A DNA stretch of 21,799 nt, from positions 1 through 21,799 of the forward strand of contig CAMOMF010000100.1 of NCBI GenBank assembly GCA_946619625.1, given 5' to 3'. Under the pieces are notes generated by a model that saw nothing but the letters and a program-made list of their open reading frames with translations, did not search any database and had not been told where the DNA came from. A program made the position numbers and the translations under genes. Shown here one piece after another: positions 14,863 to 21,799 of the stretch. The DNA is from an uncultured Bacteroidales bacterium (GTDB taxonomy: Bacteria; Bacteroidota; Bacteroidia; Bacteroidales; Paludibacteraceae). Position 1 is the stretch's first letter. The number at the start of each line of letters is the position of its first letter.

Positions 14863-16132
14863 AGAAAACGGTCACACTTCCCTACTCTTCACGCCCTATC
14901 AATTAGGTCCTGTAACATTGCGCAACAGAACCATACGTTCTGCTGCTTTTGAGAACATGTGCCCGGGGAATAAGCCGTCGCAACAGTTGATTGATTATCA
15001 CGTTAGCGTGGCGCGAGGTGGCATAGGAATGACCACTGTAGCATATTGTGCTGTGGACCGTTCCGGCGTGTCTTTTGACGGACAATTGTATGTGCACGAC
15101 GATATTCTGCCGGACCTGAAAAAACTGACAGAAGCCGTACATGCCGAAGGTGCCAAAGTGTCCATTCAGTTGGGGCATTGCGGCAATATGACGCATTTCT
15201 ACACTTGCGGAAACCGTTTGCCGGTGGGACCTTCATCCGGTTTCAACATGTACTCGCCTACTATTGTCCGCGGACTCAAGAAAGACGAGATTCACGCCAT
15301 TGCACGTCATTTTGGCGAAGCAGTGGATTTCTGCCGAGAAGCGGGATTTGATTGTGTGGAAATACATGCCGGTCACGGTTACCTGATTTCGCAGTTCATT
15401 TCGCCCTACACCAACCACCGTCACGATGAATATGGCGGTAGTTTTGAAAACCGTGTCCGATTCATGCATGAGTGCCTTGACGAGGTGATGAAACATGCAG
15501 GGGACGATATGGCTGTAGTGGTGAAAACGAATATGTTTGACGGCTTCAAGCAAGGTGTACAGATAGATGAAGGTATTTGCGTTGCCAAGGAGATAGAGAG
15601 GCACCATCCTCATGCCATAGTGCTGTCAGGCGGATTTGTCAGCAAAGCCCCCATGGTGGTTTTGGGCGGAGCCATGCCGCTCAAGACGCTGGCGTACTAC
15701 ATGGATATGGTGCGGTTCTGGTGGCTCAAATTGGGGCTGAAGATGGCGGGGCGCCTGCTGATTCCGACAGTGCCTTTCCGCGAACTATATTTTCTGGAGT
15801 CCGCCAAACGTTTCCAAAGCGAGTTGCAAACGCCATGTATCTACGTGGGTGGAATACAGAGCAGAGATAATTGCGAGCAAGTTTTACAAGCAGGTTTTCC
15901 GTTAATGCAGATGGCTCACACGTTGATAAAAGACCCTGATTTTGTGAAACATATGCAGGCAGATGTGCACTACCATGCCGGATGTGGCCGCTCCAACTAT
16001 TGTGTTGGGCGCATGTACACGCTGGATATGAAGTGCCACCAATGTGTGCTTCGTGACAATCCCGAACAACTGCCGCAAAAACTGCAACGCGAAATAGAGC
16101 AATTGGAGCATGAAGCCGGAACCATAAGATGA
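14858..16132 (+). CDS. Old-yellow-enzyme-family NADH:flavin oxidoreductase, candidate 5-beta-reductase
   Basis: The protein has 424 residues, a single FMN TIM barrel with no C-terminal FAD/NAD domain of the BaiCD/BaiH or dienoyl-CoA reductase kind. Visible motifs are FTPYQLGPVTLRNR (11-24), QLGHCGN (104-110), the catalytic EIHAGHGYLISQFISPYTN (168-186, His170, His173 and Tyr175), YGGSFENRVRF (192-202) and KTNMFDG (223-229). The C-terminus has four cysteines (376, 382, 393, 396) in a CGRSNYC arrangement, where related enzymes usually have the denser CxxCxxC pattern. OYE-family enzymes reduce enone double bonds; homologues in bile acid pathways reduce delta-4 3-oxo steroids to 5-beta products. 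Flanked by an SRD5A-like gene and an SDR, this assignment is likely but inferred. The stop codon lies at the start of a tandem repeat array. Confidence 0.85.
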   Translation: MQENGHTSLLFTPYQLGPVTLRNRTIRSAAFENMCPGNKPSQQLIDYHVSVARGGIGMTTVAYCAVDRSGVSFDGQLYVHDDILPDLKKLTEAVHAEGAKVSIQLGHCGNMTHFYTCGNRLPVGPSSGFNMYSPTIVRGLKKDEIHAIARHFGEAVDFCREAGFDCVEIHAGHGYLISQFISPYTNHRHDEYGGSFENRVRFMHECLDEVMKHAGDDMAVVVKTNMFDGFKQGVQIDEGICVAKEIERHHPHAIVLSGGFVSKAPMVVLGGAMPLKTLAYYMDMVRFWWLKLGLKMAGRLLIPTVPFRELYFLESAKRFQSELQTPCIYVGGIQSRDNCEQVLQAGFPLMQMAHTLIKDPDFVKHMQADVHYHAGCGRSNYCVGRMYTLDMKCHQCVLRDNPEQLPQKLQREIEQLEHEAGTIR

Positions 16133-16186
16133 CCATAAGATAACCATAAGATAACCATAAGATGACCATAAGATAACCATAAGATC
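16121..16186 (+). repeat. Six 11-bp tandem repeats (ACCATAAGATN)
   Basis: Six uninterrupted copies of ACCATAAGATN at 16121-16131, 16132-16142, 16143-16153, 16154-16164, 16165-16175 and 16176-16186 differ only in the last base (G, A, A, G, A, C). The first copy encodes the last codons and most of the stop of the OYE gene; the rest fill most of the 75-bp gap to the SDR gene. Copy number changes would alter spacing but not either protein. Confidence 0.97.
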
Positions 16187-16207
16187 AAGCAGAGCGCAAG
16201 ATAGACA

Positions 16208-16984
16208 ATGACGGCATTAGTAACAGGCGCATCATCGGGCATAGGTCTCGTTTTCGCGCGCGAATTGGCACGTGCGGGGAATGATGTGCTGCTGGTATCC
16301 AATCAACAAGAGGCGCTGGAGTCGGCAGCGAAGAGTATAGCGACGGAGTTTGGCGTAAAGGCTACTCCACTCTGCAAGGACTTGACAGAACCCAATGCCG
16401 CTACAGAACTACACAACTATTGCATAGCAAACCACATACAAACAGACATACTCATCAACGATGCAGGCGTATTCTTTTTCAACTACTTACAACGTGTGCC
16501 TGTGGAAAAGATCGAGCAGATGGTCCTGCTGCATGTGCTGACCACAACGCGCTTGACACGTCTGTTTGGAGCGGATATGCAACGTCGCAGGAAAGGCTAT
16601 ATACTGAACATGTCCAGTTTGGCGGGCTTGGTGAGCATGCCCGGTATTCAATGCTATTGTGCCACGAAAGCCTATATCGACAATTTCTCACGTTCGGTGT
16701 GGTACGAACTGCATCCATATGGAGTGAACGTGCTGTCTGTTACCCCCGGAGCGGTGGATACTGCACTTTACGGACTAACACCCCGACTAAGAAAACTGGC
16801 GGTAAGACTGCATATAGCCATCCCGCCGGAAAAGTTGGTAAAACGGGCGCTGAGAGCACTCTTCCATGGCAAAAAACGCTGCATGCCGGGAATAGTGAAC
16901 CACCTCTATTTACCGCTTGTTAAGCATTGCCCTGATTGGCTGATTAGATGCGCATTCAGACGCATCGAAAAGTATATGAAGTGA
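16208..16984 (+). CDS. Short-chain dehydrogenase/reductase, candidate 3-beta-hydroxysteroid dehydrogenase
   Basis: The protein has 258 residues, a classical SDR. TGASSGIG (6-13) binds the dinucleotide, NDAG (84-87) is a variant of the usual NNAG, NMSS (134-137) supplies the catalytic Ser, and YCATK (Tyr150, Lys154) the rest of the tetrad; SVTPGAVDT (177-185) closes the core. The C-terminal part (about 190-258) is basic with hydrophobic stretches, like the membrane-associated 3-oxoacyl-CoA reductase/17-beta-HSD-type SDRs. In this context it would interconvert 3-oxo and 3-hydroxy steroids, completing the reduction after the two double-bond reductases. Stereochemistry (3-alpha or 3-beta) cannot be read from the sequence; 3-beta is inferred from the known clusters. 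It is preceded by the tandem repeats. Confidence 0.88.
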   Translation: MTALVTGASSGIGLVFARELARAGNDVLLVSNQQEALESAAKSIATEFGVKATPLCKDLTEPNAATELHNYCIANHIQTDILINDAGVFFFNYLQRVPVEKIEQMVLLHVLTTTRLTRLFGADMQRRRKGYILNMSSLAGLVSMPGIQCYCATKAYIDNFSRSVWYELHPYGVNVLSVTPGAVDTALYGLTPRLRKLAVRLHIAIPPEKLVKRALRALFHGKKRCMPGIVNHLYLPLVKHCPDWLIRCAFRRIEKYMK

Positions 16985-17052
16985 GTGGCAAATTGAGGGG
17001 TTTAAGGGCTGATAAAAGTTTTAATATAAAATATAGAATACGAACTATTGCA

Positions 17053-17673
17053 ATGAAGAAAGTATTTTTGGTATTACTACTGTTGGTGCCTGTGTGCATG
17101 TTGGCGGAGGATACTATTGACAGGTTATTTCGTCCGCATGAGTTGCGTATTGGTTACGGCGACCCACTATACGAGACGATGGTGTGGCATGAATCGCCAA
17201 CCTATTTCACGCTTGAGAAAACTATAAATTATCGCTACACAGGGCACATATTTGCCGAGTATCAATACCGTCAAAACCAATGGTTTAGCTATGGCGGCAA
17301 GTTGGATTATCAGCAGGTGTTCTGGGAGAAAGAGCTACCAGGAGATGACCAGTATATCTATTCGAAATGCAATTTTGTGGACGTATCACTTATCCCTACG
17401 GTGCGTTTCACATTCTTCTGGAGCGAATGGGTAAACCTGTATTGCGGATTGGGCGTAGGGATGCTGATTAACGGCGGTACAGAAAAGGATTACAAGGGGC
17501 GCAAAGTAGCCGCAGCCCCCGTAATAGATTTGTCGCTTTTGGGCGTATCTGTTGGCAAAGGCATGTTCTTCGGGACCTTTGAAATAGGCGGTTTGATTAG
17601 TCATGTCAGCAAGGAAGAGATTTACATGGTGGGTTCCCGTATGATGGCGGCTTCTTTTGGCATTAGGTTCTAA
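17053..17673 (+). CDS. Small secreted outer-membrane beta-barrel-like protein
   Basis: The protein has 206 residues from the ATG at 17053. The frame is open from 16948, but that start lies inside the SDR gene and gives no signal peptide, whereas MKKVFLVLLLLVPVCMLAEDT is a clear one. The mature part has alternating hydrophobic/aromatic strands (YTGHIFAEYQYRQN, DVSLIPTVRFTFFW, LYCGLGVGMLI) and ends in SFGIRF with a terminal Phe, as in Bacteroidetes outer-membrane barrels of the 8-10 strand class. The 68-bp gap after the SDR gene shows no consensus promoter. The role is unknown; in this operon it could help a hydrophobic substrate cross the outer membrane (inference). Confidence 0.75.
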   Translation: MKKVFLVLLLLVPVCMLAEDTIDRLFRPHELRIGYGDPLYETMVWHESPTYFTLEKTINYRYTGHIFAEYQYRQNQWFSYGGKLDYQQVFWEKELPGDDQYIYSKCNFVDVSLIPTVRFTFFWSEWVNLYCGLGVGMLINGGTEKDYKGRKVAAAPVIDLSLLGVSVGKGMFFGTFEIGGLISHVSKEEIYMVGSRMMAASFGIRF

Positions 17674-17685
17674 AACAGATTGGTT

Positions 17686-18963
17686 ATGAAGAAAAACATC
17701 CTATATCTACTGCTTGTGTGCGGGCTTGCCGCCTGTACGCCTGAAAGGGCAGAGTTTATCAATTTCATGTATTTAGAAGGCTTTGTAGACAGCCTTTATC
17801 CTGAGAGTGCTTTCCACCCCTATGAGGCGGTTCTTGTTGATTTAGACAAGGGGTTGCCCCCTACTCCGTCTCTGCCCGGAGTCAGTGAAAATGAAACTGT
17901 TCATCCTGATAGTACCGGTTCTGTACGCCATGCATCCAGTCTGCCGGCAGCAAGCATTGTACAGTCTATATTAGGAACAACACAAGCGAAAAAAACGTGG
18001 CAGATAGCGGGTATATACGGCTCGGTAGACCAAAACGGCGACTCTATCGTCCTCTCGGGTAAGGTGGTTTTGCCGGAAAAGGGCCCCATACGCAACATCG
18101 TTGTGGTGAGTCATTACACTATTGGAGCCAACTATGAGGCACCCTCTCAAAGTTTTCCTTTCGAGGGTATTTTTGCGGGTCACGGCTATGCTGTCATCGT
18201 ACCGGACTATATCGGTTTTGGCATTACCAGCCATTTGCCACATCCCTATATGGCAACAGAACTGACCGCACAAAATGTGGTGGACATGTATAGGGCCGTA
18301 CTGCCTTATTTACAGGCAATCAATAAGTTGCCAAAGGATAGTGCCATCTATCTGTCGGGCTACTCACAAGGCGGTGCCACATCGTTGGCAGTGCAGTACT
18401 ACCTTGAGACAAACTATCCCGACGTGAAGATTATTCGCAATTTTTGCGGTGGCGGTCCCTATGATTTGGCTGCCACATACGATAAATGGATAGCGGAGGA
18501 TTTCACAGGGTATTCCCCTGCTGTTCCCATGATTATTCAGGGTATGAATGTGGCGGAAAGACTGAACTTGGACTACAAGATTTTCTTCAAACAGAACTTG
18601 CTGGACTCGTATGACCAGGTTATCAACTCGAAGAAATACACCGTTGCACAGCAGGCACAACTGATTGGCACGAACCGCCCCTCAGAAATCGTGACAGAAG
18701 AATGCAGAGATAAGCGAACCAACGACAGTTTCAAATTGTACCGTGCTTTTATGCGCAACTCCATTGCCTACCAGTGGCAACCTCAAGCACCGGTGTACAT
18801 GTTTCACTCCATGGACGACGATGTGGTGCCCTACGAAAATGCCATCAAAGCGCGGGAGCAATTCTATTTTTGCAATGTAGAGTACAATTTCGGCCATTAT
18901 GGACCTCACCAGTTGGGTTATCTGACTTTCCTCGGCATTGTTAACAACTTCTTAAAAGAATGA
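17686..18963 (+). CDS. Lipoprotein alpha/beta hydrolase (secretory lipase-like)
   Basis: The protein has 425 residues from the ATG at 17686; an in-frame TTG two codons earlier is less likely. The lipobox LAAC places the lipidated Cys at 17. The catalytic domain begins near 105 and shows VVSHYTIGANYEAPS (140-154), VPDYIGFG (172-179), the nucleophile elbow GYSQGG (Ser227), an acidic residue in SMDDDVVP (375-382), and a His in NFGHYGPHQ (404 or 408). This resembles the LIP-type secretory lipases and esterases. Anchored in the envelope, it could hydrolyse esters outside the cytoplasm; sterol or bile-acid esters are a context-based guess. The gap from the barrel gene is 12 bp, and the stop overlaps the next start (ATGA). 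Confidence 0.85.
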   Translation: MKKNILYLLLVCGLAACTPERAEFINFMYLEGFVDSLYPESAFHPYEAVLVDLDKGLPPTPSLPGVSENETVHPDSTGSVRHASSLPAASIVQSILGTTQAKKTWQIAGIYGSVDQNGDSIVLSGKVVLPEKGPIRNIVVVSHYTIGANYEAPSQSFPFEGIFAGHGYAVIVPDYIGFGITSHLPHPYMATELTAQNVVDMYRAVLPYLQAINKLPKDSAIYLSGYSQGGATSLAVQYYLETNYPDVKIIRNFCGGGPYDLAATYDKWIAEDFTGYSPAVPMIIQGMNVAERLNLDYKIFFKQNLLDSYDQVINSKKYTVAQQAQLIGTNRPSEIVTEECRDKRTNDSFKLYRAFMRNSIAYQWQPQAPVYMFHSMDDDVVPYENAIKAREQFYFCNVEYNFGHYGPHQLGYLTFLGIVNNFLKE

Positions 18964-19805
18964 ATATGAACAGGTTTTGCAACATATTCTTATTTGTGTC
19001 GGCTCTCTTCTTTTGCGCCTGCAATAATGGCGAAACAGAGTATATCGTAGAGCCCACCCCCATCAACATTACGGTGCTGACAGACCACATAACAGCGGGA
19101 ACGGCACAAGTACGCTTGGAGCCGGAAGATGACCGCGCATATTTCTACGCCCAATGCATGCGCAGGGATAGTGCATATGTGCCCGGAACCATGGACAAAG
19201 ATTTCATGATTTTGATTATGGATAGTGTCTATATCGATTACTTGAGTTGGCGGCACGACCTCCTCGTCAAGGGCGAGAAGTACATCGCTCCTTTCTCCTC
19301 TCACGAACTGAAATATGGTCATCAAACGGCACACTACGTTGACTTGGAACCGCAAACCGAATACATCGTTTTTGCATTCTGTGTCAACCCCGTCAACAAC
19401 CAACCTATGGGGGACCTGTACTTTGCCACTTTCATCACCGATTCGCTAAAAGATGTAGCAATGACTTTCCAGTTTGTAATCGACAGAAACACAATGTATA
19501 TCATGCCTTCTGATGACGACAACTACTATGTATGCTCTTACGAGAAAAAGAGTGTTTTCGAAGACGAATATGGCGGGTCGGTTTACCGTTTCCTCAATAG
19601 TGAGGTTGCATTTTGTAAGCAATTCAATCTCATGGAATATCTGTTGGTCAGGAATGCACAAAGACTGTCGTTGGACACTATTTTTGAAGCCAACCAAAGG
19701 TATATTTTCTGCGCTTCCGGCTATGACGGTGCTTTGTCCACACATGTCACCAAACAGGAAGTGTATATCGACCCCGATGGGATTGGACATTTAGTATCAG
19801 AATAA
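18960..19805 (+). CDS. Lipoprotein of unknown function, possible FN3-like domain
   Basis: The protein has 281 residues. The ATG overlaps the hydrolase stop codon (ATGA), and a second ATG two codons on is equally possible. The lipobox is FCAC with Cys21, followed by NNGETE. The next region (about 30-140) contains strand-like segments and an LEPQTEYIVFAF motif, the typical end of a fibronectin type III-like fold in Bacteroidetes lipoproteins. The C-terminal half (about 150-281) repeats a similar strand pattern and ends TKQEVYIDPDG, so there may be two such domains. No catalytic motif is visible. Translational coupling to the hydrolase suggests an envelope partner of it. Confidence 0.7.
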   Translation: MNMNRFCNIFLFVSALFFCACNNGETEYIVEPTPINITVLTDHITAGTAQVRLEPEDDRAYFYAQCMRRDSAYVPGTMDKDFMILIMDSVYIDYLSWRHDLLVKGEKYIAPFSSHELKYGHQTAHYVDLEPQTEYIVFAFCVNPVNNQPMGDLYFATFITDSLKDVAMTFQFVIDRNTMYIMPSDDDNYYVCSYEKKSVFEDEYGGSVYRFLNSEVAFCKQFNLMEYLLVRNAQRLSLDTIFEANQRYIFCASGYDGALSTHVTKQEVYIDPDGIGHLVSE

Positions 19806-19814
19806 TACAACGAT

Positions 19815-20756
19815 ATGGCAGCATCACTTTTTGGCAGATATATTTGGCTCGTCAATACCATTTATTCTGCAGGTAAGATTTCAAAACATGAGATTGATAA
19901 ACAATGGATTGCCAGCCCCCTGAACACCGAGCATGAACAGGGCTACGAAGCGCGGTCTTTTCATCGGCACAAAGAAGCCATATGGGAAGAGTTGGGCATT
20001 GCTATCCAGTGCGAACGCAAAAATGGACATCACCTCTATTATATTGCACAAGAAACGGAAGCACACCGTGCTGTTTATCAACGCCGATTGCTGTCTATGC
20101 TGTCGCAAATAGCCGTTGCGGATGAAGATAAAAATGTCCGTTCGCGAGTGCTTTTCGAAGATGTTCCTAATGGTTTCCGTTGGTTCACGCCTATCGTGGA
20201 TGCCATGCGCAAAGAAGTGATTCTCGAAGTTACGTATCGCTTTGAAAACGAGGTAGAAAGTAGCTTTTTGCTTATGCCTTATTGTCTGAAGGAGTTTCAA
20301 CGGCATTGGTATGTTGTTGGACGCTCCTCACAATTGGACGAGTTGGTGGTGTACGATTTGGACCGTATTTCCCATTTGTCGTTTTCACAAAAGCGCTTTA
20401 AGTTCCCCCGGTCATGGAAAGCCGCAAAACATTTCGAGGGGTACTTTGCCACAGACCGGTCCGCAGAACCTCAGACCATTACAATCAAAGTAACAGGCAA
20501 TGCACGTAAACATCTGATAGATCACCCGTTGCATCCATCTCAACACACCATTGAACAGACACCCGATTATGTGGTTCTATCCTATTGGCTGGCTCCTACC
20601 AAAGACTTTGTGCAAGCACTCCGCGCGCTGGGGGCACAAGTGGAAGTGCTCGCTCCGGGATCATTGCGGCAACTCTTCATAAACGACACGCAGCGACAGG
20701 CAAAAATCTATGGCATGAATATGCATTATGTGGGAGAACAATTGTCACTATTCTGA
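19815..20756 (+). CDS. WYL-domain transcriptional regulator
   Basis: The protein has 313 residues. The N-terminal region (about 1-80) is a winged-helix-like DNA-binding domain. The WYL domain (about 132-190) shows EVTYRFENEVESSF, MPYCLKEFQRHWYVVG (154-169) and VYDLDRISHL (179-188), and a WCX-type C-terminal region (about 215-310) follows. WYL proteins sense ligands (nucleic acids or small molecules) and activate or repress local genes. It lies 9 bp after the preceding lipoprotein gene and is thus probably an in-operon regulator. Whether it senses steroids, envelope stress or DNA signals is not shown. Family members in Bacteroidetes are often orphan regulators, and the link to the operon rests on position. 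Confidence 0.87.
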   Translation: MAASLFGRYIWLVNTIYSAGKISKHEIDKQWIASPLNTEHEQGYEARSFHRHKEAIWEELGIAIQCERKNGHHLYYIAQETEAHRAVYQRRLLSMLSQIAVADEDKNVRSRVLFEDVPNGFRWFTPIVDAMRKEVILEVTYRFENEVESSFLLMPYCLKEFQRHWYVVGRSSQLDELVVYDLDRISHLSFSQKRFKFPRSWKAAKHFEGYFATDRSAEPQTITIKVTGNARKHLIDHPLHPSQHTIEQTPDYVVLSYWLAPTKDFVQALRALGAQVEVLAPGSLRQLFINDTQRQAKIYGMNMHYVGEQLSLF

Positions 20757-20768
20757 TTATACAAAATA

Positions 20769-21620
20769 ATGGAACAAGCACACAAAATATTAAAGCCGCT
20801 ATACTTACTGATTATCATTGCTTTATTGCTCGGCAGTTGCAATGTGGAACGATATAAATTCCGCAAGAAAATCGAGTTGGCTGCACCCGTACTAAACTCC
20901 GCTTGTCCGCTGGAAACGCCATATGGTTCGGTGCAACGTATTTACATCGAGCACGACACCCTCTGCTCGTTAATCAAAGCCGGTTCTGCCTATGAAGGAC
21001 TGATGACGGCACCGGAAAATCTGCTGATGAAAACACTCCTCTTCACCCTTGATGAAGACACCACTTATCAGCAACTGACAGACATCTTGCGCGAGATGGC
21101 TACGTACCAATTTTACCTTCGTCTTCGCGTGGATGTGCCGCCTGCCAAAGGGGCTACCAAAGATGCGTCCATTTGGCTTTACGCTTCGCCGCAATTACTT
21201 GATTCTGTCTTCAATAACCGTTTTACTGAGCGCGAGCGTGCGCTAACAAAAGTGCTGCTGCAAATTCACCTGATTCAGCACAGCCTACCCTATCAAATCA
21301 ACGAGCAAATGACCATGACGGATATCCGTTATGCTGATGGTGAGGTGCAGATGGCATATCGTGTTGTTGAGGATGGACAAATCAACTTGGAGCGAGCCGA
21401 TTTCCGTACCACGGCGCAACTGTTCCTGCGCCAACGTATTTGGAATGAACTGATTCGTTCGCGCAAACCGGAAGTGCATGAGGTTATCAAGCAATACTAC
21501 CTTTCCGGCAGCAGGCTGCGTTATACTTGTACAGGAGCCGGTTCAGGAGGACAGGTGCAAGTACTGCTTACACAGGGAGACTTGCGCATGCTTTTATCAC
21601 ATTACGGCATCCATTTATAG
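20769..21620 (+). CDS. Lipoprotein of unknown function
   Basis: The protein has 283 residues. The hydrophobic N-terminus LLIIIALLLGSC gives a lipobox with Cys24. The rest is soluble, mixed alpha/beta, with an acidic/basic balanced region and a C-terminal YTCTGAGSGGQVQVLLTQGDL. I recognise no family. It starts 12 bp after the WYL gene and is the last gene of the run; what follows is A/T rich and non-coding to the window end. Its place beside the regulator suggests an envelope component, but nothing more can be said. Confidence 0.7.
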   Translation: MEQAHKILKPLYLLIIIALLLGSCNVERYKFRKKIELAAPVLNSACPLETPYGSVQRIYIEHDTLCSLIKAGSAYEGLMTAPENLLMKTLLFTLDEDTTYQQLTDILREMATYQFYLRLRVDVPPAKGATKDASIWLYASPQLLDSVFNNRFTERERALTKVLLQIHLIQHSLPYQINEQMTMTDIRYADGEVQMAYRVVEDGQINLERADFRTTAQLFLRQRIWNELIRSRKPEVHEVIKQYYLSGSRLRYTCTGAGSGGQVQVLLTQGDLRMLLSHYGIHL

Positions 21621-21624
21621 TCTA

Positions 21625-21671
21625 ATTACATCGGCAAGCAATGCAGGTAACATGCTGATTGAGAATGTAAT
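21625..21671 (+). terminator. Candidate 3' hairpin after the last lipoprotein gene
   Basis: ATTACAT (21625-21631) pairs with ATGTAAT (21665-21671), enclosing a second stem CAATGCA (21639-21645) with TGC-tg-ATTG (21653-21661). No U tract follows directly, so it may protect the 3' end or act with a factor rather than be a simple intrinsic terminator. Confidence 0.3.
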
Positions 21672-21691
21672 ATCCACAAGCAACACATAAA

Positions 21692-21715
21692 GATTACAGG
21701 ATTACAGAATTACAA
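21692..21715 (+). repeat. Three 8-bp GATTACAG-like repeats, then an A/T-rich tail
   Basis: GATTACAG occurs at 21692-21699 and 21700-21707 and, degenerate, as AATTACAA at 21708-21715. From 21741 to 21785 the sequence is almost pure A/T with TATTAT-like steps. No gene is seen in 21621-21799. Confidence 0.6.
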
Positions 21716-21799
21716 TTCCAAGTGGCTCCATTTTTTGCCATAATATAAATATAAATAATATATATATATTATTATATTATATTATGACCTAAAAATTCC

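Noticed and set aside
16121..16186. CRISPR array
   Set aside because: Repeats are 11 bp, contiguous and without spacers, and no cas genes are present.
15726..16302. Three minus-strand frames with MVILWLSYG-like repeats
   Set aside because: They arise from reading the 11-bp tandem repeats in reverse in all three frames; not genes.
14858..16984. Part of a bai (7-alpha-dehydroxylation) operon
   Set aside because: No BaiB, BaiE, BaiF, BaiG or BaiI-like genes, and the OYE protein lacks the BaiCD/BaiH C-terminal domains.
16948..17052. Longer start of the small barrel protein inside the SDR gene
   Set aside because: It would overlap the SDR gene by 37 nt and bury the obvious signal peptide that starts at 17053.
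1..21799. Insertion sequences, phage or conjugative element genes
   Set aside because: No transposase, integrase, relaxase or phage structural protein is seen, nor long terminal inverted repeats.

Overview
The window looks like a chromosomal segment of a gut-type Bacteroidales bacterium (Bacteroides/Parabacteroides-like). The evidence is the Bacteroidetes promoter type (TTTG, about 20 bp, TAnnTTTG) in front of each transcription unit, weak Shine-Dalgarno signals, many SPII lipoproteins with Bacteroidetes-type lipoboxes, and recognisable families such as DUF362 lipoproteins, BspA-type leucine-rich repeats, WYL regulators and IgGFc-binding-like/beta-barrel proteins. The exact genus cannot be fixed from the sequence alone.

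Layout: (1) 1-318 holds a candidate structured small RNA with its own promoter, then the promoter of a two-gene plus-strand unit (319-2941: secreted beta-barrel protein and DUF362 lipoprotein) closed by a bidirectional terminator at 3040-3062. (2) 3173-5167 (minus) is a WbpM/CapD-like membrane-anchored nucleotide-sugar dehydratase with its own promoter. (3) 5440-11282 (minus) is a six-gene lipid or polyketide-like operon in the transcription order FabI-type enoyl-ACP reductase, LpxL/HtrB-like acyltransferase, ketosynthase, acyl carrier protein, second ketosynthase, small EamA/ArnE-like membrane protein. Both ketosynthases carry a C-terminal chain-length-factor-like domain. (4) 11283-11739 is a 457-bp divergent promoter region. 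(5) 11740-21620 (plus) is a run of ten closely spaced genes: pfkA, a BspA-like leucine-rich repeat protein, an SRD5A-like steroid 5-alpha-reductase, an old-yellow-enzyme-family flavin oxidoreductase, a short-chain dehydrogenase, a beta-barrel-like protein, a lipoprotein alpha/beta hydrolase, a lipoprotein, a WYL-domain regulator and a last lipoprotein.

The most notable content is the cassette at 14027-16984. The trio of SRD5A-like reductase, OYE-family reductase and SDR matches the 5-alpha-reductase, 5-beta-reductase and 3-beta-hydroxysteroid dehydrogenase set described in gut Bacteroidetes that convert 3-oxo bile acids to allo/isoallo forms. Here it sits inside a longer unit that starts with a glycolytic gene and continues into cell-envelope genes, which may point to uptake, deconjugation and regulation partners (inference). 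Six perfect 11-bp tandem repeats separate the OYE gene from the SDR gene.

At the regulatory level, four of the five promoters share an almost identical spacer and -7 block (eight A, GYNG, TAMCTTTG), and three of those four are followed within 8-17 bp by an inverted repeat near the predicted transcription start.
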